Assembly: GCF_002078875.1 (NCBI RefSeq)
Contig: NC_034410.1
Span: forward strand, 102,802,138-102,866,137
Reading direction: 5' to 3'
Length of the DNA: 64,000 bases
Source: Numida meleagris
Taxonomy: Eukaryota; Chordata; Aves; Galliformes; Numididae
In this document: positions 38,001 through 50,000 of the stretch, one piece after another
How the letters are laid out: every line of letters begins with the position of its first letter
How positions within the stretch are numbered: position 1 is the stretch's first letter
Program-made: the position numbers and the translations under genes
The notes under the pieces: generated by a model
The model's input: the letters and a program-made list of their open reading frames with translations, nothing else
Told to the model about the DNA's origin: nothing
The model's database searches: none

Positions 38001-41000
38001 TAAACAGGAGGTACATCTGCATTGCTTGAGCATCTTTTTCCAGTTGAGTATTCAATTTGAATGTCAAATATGACTCCATCCAGGGTAACATTGAGAACAG
38101 TGCATTCTGTTTTACTGTTTGTCCTGACAACTTTAATTACTGGAGATCTGTAACAGCTAGGAGTGTGTTTCTTGTTGATTTCTGGATGTGATACGATCAA
38201 ATGCAGAAAAGCAGTAATAGCTGTGGTAACGATGAGGGACTTTGTGGAGGGTTTGCTGAAGATGAAAGCAAGTCAGCATTTAACCATACAACTCTATGTA
38301 TGTTCTAGAATATTTTTCATTTATCACTTTAATGGAACGATTTTAATAGTTTACTCTAAATACATGATACCATGCTTACAATGAATGAGGTTTGTTAAAA
38401 TAACAAGGAATAAAGAATAGTAAAGAGTGCAGACTTCACTTGGATTCTGTAAATTATGCTATTTGCAAGTGAGCACTATCTCTGGAGAAATTTTGTGGTG
38501 CATTCTTTGGGTTAAGTAAAAAAAAAAAAAAGTGCAGCGGTGTTTTTCTAAACACAAAATAATCTTTCATCAAAGCTAGTGACTTAGTGCAGTCTTCTGT
38601 CTGGCAGTGAAGAAGTTAGAATTGGTCTTCAAAACCAGTACAGGTAGAGATGGCTACTTGTGCATGTGTTCTCATGTGTGTGCACTCATAAGAGGGACTG
38701 CGATTGGAAAGACAGAAGAAAATAATAACTTGATAATGTGAGCTGAAACATAGAATTGTGGCTAGATGTATAGTCCGGAAGTTTACTTGTTGCTTTCTTA
38801 AGTATTTGGAGTGTGTAGCCAGACTGAAAGCCGAAATGGTATGATGGTTTACCTGTGCTACAAGCATCTTAACTTAGATTCCATAAACGGGGATCCTTTT
38901 CATAGTGTGATGGATTTGAGGCACAAGCCTAGTCAGGAAGCATGTCTAGTTAAGACTTAATGAATGAAACTGATTTGAGAATCTGTTGGTCTCTTTTTCC
39001 CTAAACAAATTATATAGAAGCTGTCTGGCATGAGAGTACATAAGTGAAAGGCAGGAAGGGTAGGAGAAACCTGGATTCCTTTCCTAGCTAGGCTCCTCTT
39101 CAGAATACTGTGGGAGCAGTCTTGCACCACAGAACCCTATTAAAGCCCGAAAAAGAAAAATCTATAGTTTAAGGAAAAATAAACAACAGCACTTCCTTGT
39201 ATCTTTTGAGCATCACTCAAATTCAACCCATTTTCCAGTAAATTCAGCTTCTACCTATAGCTAATCTGAAAACAGCCTCCAAGAGATCCCATTTCATCTA
39301 GGAATATGAAGTTTCTGATCTTCTCCTGGTTCAAGAGTTATTTAGGCCATACAGTACTTTCTGAAGGTGAACTTCATCAGCAAACACCTTTGCAAAGACT
39401 CCTTTTTCCCAGATCAAAAGACGTTCAAATTGAGTGTTTCCAACAGCTTATCTGAATTAATACTGCATGCTTCTATTCTGGTTTGGTCCTGAACCCTTGA
39501 AGCTGACATTACAGCCTTTGTCACTGTACAAAGCAAAAAGACTTTATTATCTAAAGCGTTCTGAAAAGAACTTGTTTTATTGCATAACTTATCCAAAAAT
39601 TTCACAGGTGAGATTTATTAAGTATTTTAGCTTAAAAGATCAGTCTTAAAGCTGAAACACATAAACTTTTTGCTTAATGTGAGCTTTGCCATGATGGTAG
39701 GGAGCCCTAGCTTTGTTAGCCCAAAGCATGCTACAGTTGGGTTTTTTGTTTTGAGCTACTACAACAGAATCCAGCTTATGACGGAATGCTGAGAACTAGA
39801 GCTCTGCCACTGTTCTTCAGAAGCATAGCATCCTCCACACCACATGCACATGTACCATATAGTAGGACTGATTCAGAGAGCAAGGTCTGGGTGTAGTATG
39901 CAGGCAAGAAGGGAGCTCTGGAAAAAAAAAATAGAAATCAGTTTTGTGCTAATATACTTTTCCTGTGATCTTCAGTTTGTAGGACAGGCATCTCTGTTAG
40001 AAAATTGTCTTGCTTATAGTTTAACGAATCAGTATTCAGTTTTATTCTACACTTGTTACTATCCAGTGAATTGTATTTTTATAACAAATTTCAATTAACT
40101 TGTGACTTTAACTTCATAACTCCAAGAGGAACCTTGACTTCTGAATAGCATTGCTAATAAATGGCACTGCTCTAAGATCAGTGGTGGAGGTGGGGAGGCT
40201 CATGGGAATTTTGAACCCTGGTTTATCTCAGCCCTTTGTTTTCCAGATTGTTCAAAATTTGAGTTTCTTCTAAAGAATTTGGATACCTAGCAACTGAGTC
40301 GTTAGTCAAACTAATGTTTGAGACACTTGAATTGTGAAGGCTTGTTAGGAGGCTTCTTTACCTATGCACTCCCACACCAAAAACTTAGAGTATAGAGCTA
40401 GCCTCCAAGATAGGTGAACATATTTGTTGATAGAAGAGGCCTTTTCTTTGTATCCATTCTGAAAGAAGCATAAAATGCTGTATTTCTCTTTAGCAGAGAT
40501 GAAGATGACATAAATGATGTGACTTCTATGGCTGGAGTCAACATTAATGAAGAGAGCGCGTGCATTCTGGCAACAAATTCAGAGCTCGTTGGTACTGTGA
40601 TCCGCTCTTGTGCAGATGAACCTTTTCTGTTTTCAGAAGCACTTCAGAAGAAGATTTTGAACATCGGTGAGAACAAAACATATAACTAATATGTGTAGAT
40701 GTAGTGTGTCCTTGACTCTTTCATTAATCTGGCTCTCATCTTTGAAGGAGTTGGAACTCTAAGATCCGTCACTTCATTCATGTGTTTCTACTGAACTATA
40801 CTGACCCCTTCCAGTAAAGAAATAATACTTCAGGTTTTTTTTTAATGTAGAAGTAGATTGAAGCGCGATAGGGGAAAAGAGAAACTGGTGCCACTTTTAC
40901 ATGTAAGATGTTAGCTGCTACTATACTCCTCTTACATCTAATGGAGCACATTAAAAAAAAAAAAACATACAGATGTTAATTTCAAACGCTGAAGAATGCT

Positions 41001-44000
41001 TTTCTATTCCTGCAACTCCTACTGGATACATTAAATTGACTTCTCTAAAAACGTTTGCATTCCTTAGCCTGTTGGGTTGTATATATTCTGTTGACCAAGG
41101 TTGCAGATCCTGCCCCTGTGGTTAGGAAGAAATTTCATGCCGCCAATATGCACAGGGCAGGCCTGTGTTTATGACTCCCTCTATGGAAAACTCTTTCATT
41201 GATTTTATGCAAAATGAGATGTTAGTTATCTGTCTGTGTGAGTGAATAATACTGTGGAATGTATGTCAAATGTCTAAAATGTAATAGAAATTTTTGGGTT
41301 TTTTTAGTATGTATCACTTTAACTATTAGTTTCAGCACAACTATTCCTTGGCAAGATACATTGTGTCAAAGCAGGGACTGGGTGTATTTGTATAGCACCA
41401 TATTGCTGTTTACAGCAAGCTGGATATTTTTCAGTGCCTTGCTCCTGTTCTCTGCTTGGTAGCTTGCCGTTCTGCAACAGCAGATTTTGCAGTTCAGCAT
41501 CTATAAAGCCTCCAGTTCATATGTGCTGCCATAATTCTGTTGGAGTGGTCTTGTTACATGATCACAGTCTTCCTGTTTCTACGTGCTACTTGTTCCCAGT
41601 CCAGGCAATGCAACTAGCCTGTGAAAAGCATGTGTCTTGCATAATTCTATATGCTACCTGCATATACTCCACACTATTTAGCCAGATGTGCCATTTGAGC
41701 TATATAGGGTATGGTTCAGTGAAGGCAGTGCTGTGTTACTAATTGAAAGGGGAAAATATATGTTGGAACTGGAGCATAGAAGCTTTTCTCATAGTTTAGT
41801 AGAAGGTTAGCTAGTTATTCATGAAGGAGATATAAGGAAAAATAGAGCTCTAAAAAAAAAAAAAGTACTTGTACAACAACTGTTTTGTGGTATTCAGTCA
41901 ACTTATTTAAAGATGGAAAACACAATCATGACTTTTTCAAGACTTATGATAGCTGTTCCACATTTTTGACATGAATTATTATTAATGAAAAATGTTTTGA
42001 TAGTGAGGAAAAGAATACTGTCAGGGAGTACAACAGCTTAGAAAATAAATGCTTCTGTTCCTTAACTGAGAGCCCTCTTCTGTTCAGGAAGAGTGTATGG
42101 AGGGTGGTTTTGAGGTTTGGGGGAATTTAATTCTGTTCTTGAACTGATGTTTCATGATTGTCTAGTGGTAAATTATGGAGGAAGCATTAAAAGATGCTTG
42201 AGCAAAATGAGCTTTGCACTCAACTGAAGTACAGTCTAATATTTACCATCTGAATTCAAACGGGGAGAATGTTTTGATCACAGTCTGGGAAAACACTGTA
42301 TATTCTCCATGTCCAGTGAGATTGCTACTCTAACTGAAAATGTATAATCAAGGCAGATGAAATAGGTGATTCGTTTTTTACAGTGTACTTTTTATCCATT
42401 CTTAACGCTCCACTTGACAATAAATACCAAAATGGATTTTGAATGCATACTGTGTGTTGCATCATAAAGTCTTACAGCTACTGTAATTGTTATGAGGGGC
42501 AAGAAAAAGAGCTTCTGGTAGGTACTGTGCAGAAAGTGTGTGAAACTACCGTCAGCCTCATCCACAAGGCAGTGCTTTCCAGGGGTCCTGATGGAGCCGC
42601 ACTGTGTCAACCACAGGCATGCTGCTCCATCACATCCTGCAAACGCAGGGAGGTGTGGAGGTGACACCTCACCCTGAGCACGAGGTACAGGCAGCCTCAA
42701 AAGCAGCTGATTGAAATGCAGAGGAACAGCAGTACTTCTCGGTGAGCAGAGAGAGTGGGTGGCAGCCAGAGAAAGTGGATTGAAGACATGATGACCCCAG
42801 ATGGATTAGATCTTTGTTTTCAAAGCTTCTACCTTGGAATAGTTGGGTCAGTCTGCTATGAACTGGTTGGTCAAGATAGGTGAGATGAAGCCTGGGTCTC
42901 ATACGCTTGGAGAGCGCTGCAAAAACTTTCCCTATTCATTGAATAAATGTGATGAGTTGTTAACAAGCACGGTGTCAAGCAGGGCAAAATGTAATTCTCT
43001 ATTTTTTTAATTACTGAAATTAACAGAATATGGCACTAATTTCTACAGCTACCATATCTCCCCATCCCCGAACATGAAGCTTGATTTGTGTTCTTATTAA
43101 CTTTGTCCTATAAATGACCTTGCAAGGAGAGTGATTCTAGAGGCTAAGTGAAACAATGTCTATATTTTCTGAAGCTCCAGGCTAAGTTTTATTAATGTAG
43201 TGTCTAAGATCTTTGAAGTTGTGACTTTACCAGGAAAATCATAATCTCCAAACCTTTATTCATAATGGGTATGACTTCCAGGGGGAACAGAATACCTGCT
43301 GTGCTAATTATTTCAATTATCAGCTACTACTAAAACACGTAATGGATTTTCTCTGCTTCTACAGGTAAAAGGCATGACATTATGGAACTTAACTCTGATG
43401 TTGTGAACTTGATCTCCCATGCTACACAGGAGAGATTACGAGGGCTCCTTGAAAAACTAACTGTAATTGCTCAGCACAGAGTATCAACCCATAAGGTAAA
43501 GGAAATCATTAAGCAAGTTTTGTGCCAAAGTTTTCCTGCTTCACAGCCTTGAAGCTAAGCTTCTTGCAAGCATAGTTACATCATATGCAATATGTGATTT
43601 TTCAATGTCTACCAAAGGCTAATTTTGTTTTAACTGTTTATAGCCTCTAACTGTTCCTTACACTTTCCGTTCAACTTGTTAGATAAACACTCTTAAAACC
43701 CAATGTAAATGCATTTCTAGTGTTCCACAGAAATGGTGGCTGTCATGTAAAAATCTCCCTTTTACATGGTAAACATAAAGCTATTGGTCGTTGGATTGAT
43801 TTAGAGGCTTGCATTTGCTTTTTGCATTTACTTTTGGTGGAACCACAGTACTGTCTCGGCAAAAGGCCTTGAGAAACTGAATTTAGCATTTTATTTTCAG
43901 TGTTTCATGTGAAAGTAGGGACCCTTTGATGTTAGTCTCGGGAATTTTTGTCCCTCCAATGCTACTTAAAAACTCCTCCCTGTGGTATTAGCTTCACTGA

Positions 44001-47000
44001 GTATAAAGGAGGTCGGATATCACTGAGCCGGTTTTTGTGGTGTTTGTGTGGAACAAATAGGAAGCAATAACTTACTAGTGACTGAACTAGCACTTTGAGG
44101 TTTTTCTTTCCAAACAAAGGTATGAATCCTTATTTTTTTAGTATCAAACAGGCACTTTATTTCAGTATAGCAAGAGCAATCAACTGATGGGGTAGGAGTT
44201 ATTTTTTGAATAGAATGCTTTTTATAGGCTTCTAAATAGAGGAGAAGCAGTGTTAAAGAGCAGGAACTATTTGGAAACTTCCAAGTATTTATAGTGGTGT
44301 CCAGAGCAGCTGGAGCATGCCATTCCTTACCAGAAGAGTTTTTAAAAAATTCAATGCAGAAGGCGTGTACAATTTTTATGAGAAGACTTTGTTCTGTGTT
44401 GTCACAAAAGTGGGTGATCCAGTAGATCTTGTGAGCTGAAGTGAGGTGGAAGCTGAAGTCCTGAGGGACTCTAGTAGGACTAAGAGCCTTGAAAACACCA
44501 AAGGTGGCAAGAGGGTGTTTTTGGACAGTGGGCTTGGAGACGCTCACTTTCCTCAATGAAAAGAATGGGAAAACTGGTAGGTTTTGGTCTGATTGAATTG
44601 TCAGAAGCAAAGATAAGATCGTAAGGCTGCAATTAACTTCTTTTCTTCTCAAAAAAAAAAAAAAAAAAAAAAAAAAAGAAAAAGCTGTACTGGTCATAAT
44701 AATCTTAGAGGCACAGGTGCCCTTTCTCAATGGGAAGATGGTATTAAACTACAGGTGAATGCCCTAGAAGATTGCATTTGTGATTATTCTCACATGAACA
44801 ATATTGCAAGGTATGCTGCAAGGCTTTTAGAAACCTACGTTCAAGAGCAGAACACTACAGGGTCTTAGAGCACTGCTATGTATTTATGTAAGCCTGTATT
44901 CTATCTCCCCCAGCTAGCCACTGCTATCTTTTGTCCCGCTAGGCTATAGACTGTGATGTGGATTCCATGCATTTCAGAAAATCATCCAGACACTTTACAT
45001 GAGGGTTGGATAGTTGCCTCAAAAGGCTTTTTATTGGCATATCTTAATTAGAAAAAGAGAGTATCATGACAGATGTGGTGAAATCAAGGTAACTATACTA
45101 GAGTAGAAGTTGTTATGAAAGTTAGTAATTCGTTGGTTAATACTGAAGAGACCTTTCCTATTATGTTAAGCTCGTGCCTAGCAGCTTTCATCTGATGGCT
45201 AGCCAGCCCTTCAAAGAGATTTGACAGGTGAAAGGCTTTGTATCACAGCTTACTACTGTGTAGACTTTCTCACTTTTGCCATTTTTGCTTTAAAAGAAAA
45301 GAAAAAGCCACACACTCAAATGTAATTGGAAGTTACTAATTTAATTAGTATTGAACTGTAATGGTGATCTCTCTATCCGAATCAGAGAATAGCCTTTTAA
45401 ACTGCTGTAAGCTGATGTCTGTTCCGTGGCTCTCATTGCAATGCCTTGAGAAAGGCCTAGCAAGACGATAAAGACAATCAGCTAACTGGTTCCATTCCTC
45501 AGTTGCTACTCTCCTATAATCTGGAGAGCTGCTGAGGTATGAGTGTACCTGTGACATCATATGATAGCCAAGACCAGAATTAACAGTGACAGCTAAACTA
45601 TGTAGTGATGAAAAATGTTTTTGTTGTGAATTGGGTTTAGCGTAGTATGACACAACAGTTCTATGTTTCCTGTATTTGGAGCTATGAACTCCTGGCTTTG
45701 AGAGTTGTGTGCTGTTGTAAACATGGCTAAATGACAACATTTTCCTAGTGTGCGGTATCAATGAAGTACGGCAGCTTAGACCATGCTATCATTGCAGCAA
45801 TATGATGTTGCAGCTTCATTGGTTAAAGGGGTAAACTCTGCTGTAAATGCTCCTAAATGTGAAAAATGGCAGCATCCCCTTTCTCCTCTTCTTTCCCTTG
45901 CTCTCTGCCCCCCTCTAAACCATCGAACTGCAGAGAGCAGAAGTAACTCCTGAGAGTTAAGAGACTCTTCTGCTCCTAACTTGGTTCAAGAGTTGATTAT
46001 AAAAAGCCAAAGCTCAATAGGTTCCCACATAGTAGCTGATCCTCTGTAACCTCTTGCGTCCATACTCTGTCCTCAGCAAAGCTTTTCAACATGATTTAAA
46101 TTGTTCAGCTTTTGAAGAAGAACTGTTCTGTGAGGGATTCTTCCAGCTTCACTCCTGGAGGACTGAGTAGCTTCCACATACGTGTTTTTTTTTTTTTTTC
46201 TGTGCATCTTGACATACAATACATTCCTGGTGCTAAACTGCAAATACCTTAGATTTCAGAATCATTTAGAAGTACATGATAATCTAGAAAGGAGATTGCA
46301 AATTGTGGACAAGATGTACAGCTTTCTTTTTAATTTGTAGCTGGATGTTCTCACATACTTTAGACATGCTCTGTATTACTTGCATTACTTGTCACTAACT
46401 TAAATTCTCAGATTCTTTCCTTAATTACAACTTGTGTGTAACTTCAGTTTTTGCAGAGGTTACGCTATTGTAGCTGGGGACTGTCTGGCCTTATGTGAGG
46501 AAATTCATCCCTTTACGAACAAAAACTAATCCGGCTTGCTTCCTCATAACAATAGTGGCTGCAAGTTACGCAGAGGTACACAATATAGCATTTTCTCTCT
46601 CAGCTATTACAGTGCTATCAGATCACAGAGAACAAGTTAGTTGAGTAGGAAGGACAAAATATAACTGCAGATTCTTAAGAGATCTCAGACATCTTAAACA
46701 TCTGTTAATGAGTGAAAATTGTGTTTTTTTTTTTTTAAAAAAAAATTCTCCCAGTTCTTGTCCCATACTGGTTTATGATACTGCATTGGGGTGCTTCTTG
46801 CTGGGTGGCTTGCATTACTGATTGGCATCAAGTCTTTGATTTGACTTTAAAAATGTAATTATCTAACCCTGACTTTTGACATTCCAGAATGGAGCATTTC
46901 TAAACTTTGAAAAATAATCTTCTGGTAATACGGCTTTCTTCTTTGTCCCGTTAAAAGGATTGCAGCATGGTGGTGGGTTATGAACTGCTGCTCCAAAACA

Positions 47001-50000
47001 AATTGTACTTGTGCTGAGGCTGACTCATGAAGTGTGTGTTTTGTGGGGAGCAGTAAAAAGTTGAGAGCAGTAACAAGAGGGGAGAGAAAGGCTTGTCAGA
47101 CTGTTTTGCAGAACCACAGACTCTTCTTGTGAAGGACAAAGTCTCCTTAGTTGCAACACATGGTGTGGTCTGAGCCACAATTGGTGATACGTGACAATGT
47201 GGTGGCTCATTGAAAAGACCAAACTGAATACAAGAAGAGGGTTTGATTTCATGCTTTGTCTGAATTGTGAGAATTAAGCTTGGAAGACAACAGTGCCTCA
47301 CAATGTGACTTTTACTTTCTTTCCAACTTTTAAAAGTATATGAGTGTGGGAAAGAAGAGTCTTGAGTACACTGTGTCTGAAAACTAAATATTTGGAAATT
47401 TAACTCACTAATAATTTATATATGTAAAATATACCCTTCCTTAAAATATAGCTGTAAAGCATCCTGTGCTTGTTCCATAATAATTGCATGTCAGGGTTGC
47501 TTCATTTAAATGTGAGATTGGATGGTGTATAAAGAAGGGTCGCTGAAAATGGATAGTGTGTTTGGCTGGTAAAAGCCTAAATATAAAGTCGTCAGGAAAA
47601 GAGAAGTTCACAAAATAACAGAGACAGAAGACTCTAGGATGTACACTAGAAAGAGTGGTTCAGATAAATATCTTGTTTTTCCTGATGCCCTTTGTCCGAT
47701 GCATATATTTCAATAGCCTATGTGGAAGAGCAGTAGCAGTAAAAACTAGATTTTCATGGCCAACTGATGTTTTAGATTTTTCCTTTTGTTGTCTTTCCGT
47801 TCTAGACAAACTAGAACTCTAAGTCACTCAGTCTTTCCAAAGAGAGTGAAAATAACAAAGACAAACTACTGATTGCTGCCTTTTTATATTTACATACAGA
47901 CTAAAATAACTGCAGTCTTCTTCCAATGCATACACGTCCACTTAGTGTTACAGCCAGCCAGGGGTATTCACTGGCCCAGCTTGGAGCTGGACATTGGACC
48001 TGATGACTTATACAGGTCACCTTTCAACATAAACTATTCTGTGATTTGAAAGCATCCCCTGATGCTGAAGTATGTATTTCTGCAGCTACAATAAATGATA
48101 TATAATCACTTCACATTTCCCACCCACAGAATTCATATAACTAGTTCTGTTCCCCACCAGGCAAGGCTTATTTCAAATTCTGGGTTAAATGGCAAAAACT
48201 TCGAAATTTTGGATCTCATGTGTTTCTTCATCCATTGTCTTTAAAGGAAAAAGGATAGGATGATCTCTTACTTCTCTGTTCTGTTCTTTTTCCTCTTAAT
48301 AATCCATCCAGAAGACAATCTTGTTTGTTTACTGGTTATGAAATTTGTAATAGCCTTTCATAAAGACTACAATTCTAATATTGTTGTAGACAATGGACAG
48401 TAGAATGAGGTGTTGATTTTGTCAATTGCTCTGTAACCTCTTGCTAGTCACAGATCCAAAGAAACATGCTTTAGTGGAGAGGAGATATGCAAATGGCTAC
48501 CTGCCACCTGAAATCTCCCTAAAACAAAGTACATTTCTCGGCTTGAGAAAACAGCGTTCTTTTCAGACTGTTTCCATTTATTCGCTCTAGTGGTGTATAA
48601 AAAGCCCTGTCTAACAAAATTCTCTTTCCAGGGGAGTGATACATACATTGTATCTAGTGACACCAGAGCACAGCTAAAATTTCTTGAAAAGCTTGATCAC
48701 CTAGAAAAGCAAAGAAAGGATGAAGAGGAACGTGAAATGTTACTACGAGCAGCCAAGGTAAGAACATCATTTCTTGCTTTTCAGGGCTGTAGCATTGTCC
48801 TTGTAACTAGAGATCTTTAATATTTAGGATAGCTCAGGCTTTACAGAAATGGGTTTTAGGCTTTTATACTCTTCTAAAAATCATAGATTTTTATTCATCA
48901 TCATCAGATGAGTGGTAGGGGTGAGCTCTTCTTTTGATTATTCCTTCTGGTCAAAATGAAATAAAACTAGTATTCTCATAGCCATAAACTTCATTTGTGG
49001 CTCAATTTCTGGTTCAAAAAATGCCATGTCCTTCTCCATATGGAGTTTGTTGAGATCTGCTGCCCTGCCAGGTATGTTTCTTTTCTGTAGAAAAGAAGTC
49101 AGATCAGACTGTTCAACTTTGAGCTGGTACCCTTGCATCTGAGAGTCAGAACAGTATAAGTATCCTGCCCACTTCCCTCCCCTCAAGAGCAGAAGAGAAA
49201 AACAAACAAACAGAAGAACCCCAGCAAATCAGTAGATGTTGCACAATCAGATGAGACTTGATCCTTTCCTGTTTTGTTGATTTGTTTTCGAGCTGAATTC
49301 TGGATCCCCGTGGGTGGAAATGAAATCCAGACTGGAAAGAATCGAGTTGTACTTGTAGAAGTACAGAATTATGACTCCTTTTCTTTCCTGCACTTCCTGT
49401 CCTTTGTAAGTGTCTGCTGCTGACATGAACAGCATCATGCCTAGACTGGACCTGACTGACAGCGTTAGCATCATTTTCAGTTTAATCTTGCTTCAGGCTA
49501 GAGCAGAGGCAGCCAGCCCAGATGAGGGGGGTGTATGTGTGTGGAGGGGGAGGGGAGGCAGTCTGGATTGAGGCATTCGCCCCTGGAGCAAAATCTTTCA
49601 ATCACAGGAGAAAATTGTCATTTATTAAATATTTAACGTATGCTGTGGTGTTTGGATGCTAGTAATTCCTATTCAATCTTTTTCTTGTTCCTTTGGTAGA
49701 GCCGTTCCAATAAAGAAGATCCAGAGCATCTGCGTTTAAAGCAGAAAGTGAAAGAGGTAGGACTTTCAAGTTACCATGCTTGCCTTTGTGTGCTGAGAGA
49801 AGGTTGGCAGCCCTGTCCTGGCAATTAGGTCAGGGTTTATTTTGCTGTTGCATACCATTTGCAGAGGCCTTGGGGAAGGACAGGAACTGCTACAGGCAAG
49901 GGCAGTGCTTTAAATGAGGTCAATGAGTTATGAGCTCTCTTTTTAACATTTTATTTTCATAGTTCTAGTCTTGTTTAGAAATGGCTCTTTGTAAACTACA

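Larger units (their letters stand above)
34488..40496 (+). other. TAF4B intron 9 (contains assembly gap)
   Basis: The intron separates the linker exons from the C-terminal domain exons. It contains a minus-strand CR1 broken by a run of 700 N. The remainder is AT-rich with no recognised gene. Confidence 0.85.
43496..48631 (+). other. TAF4B intron 11
   Basis: Holds an A27 run (44651-44677), two unusually long minus-strand open frames (44020-44730 and 45345-45761), a T13A9 tract and a short CR1 3' end (47990-48047). Confidence 0.8.
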
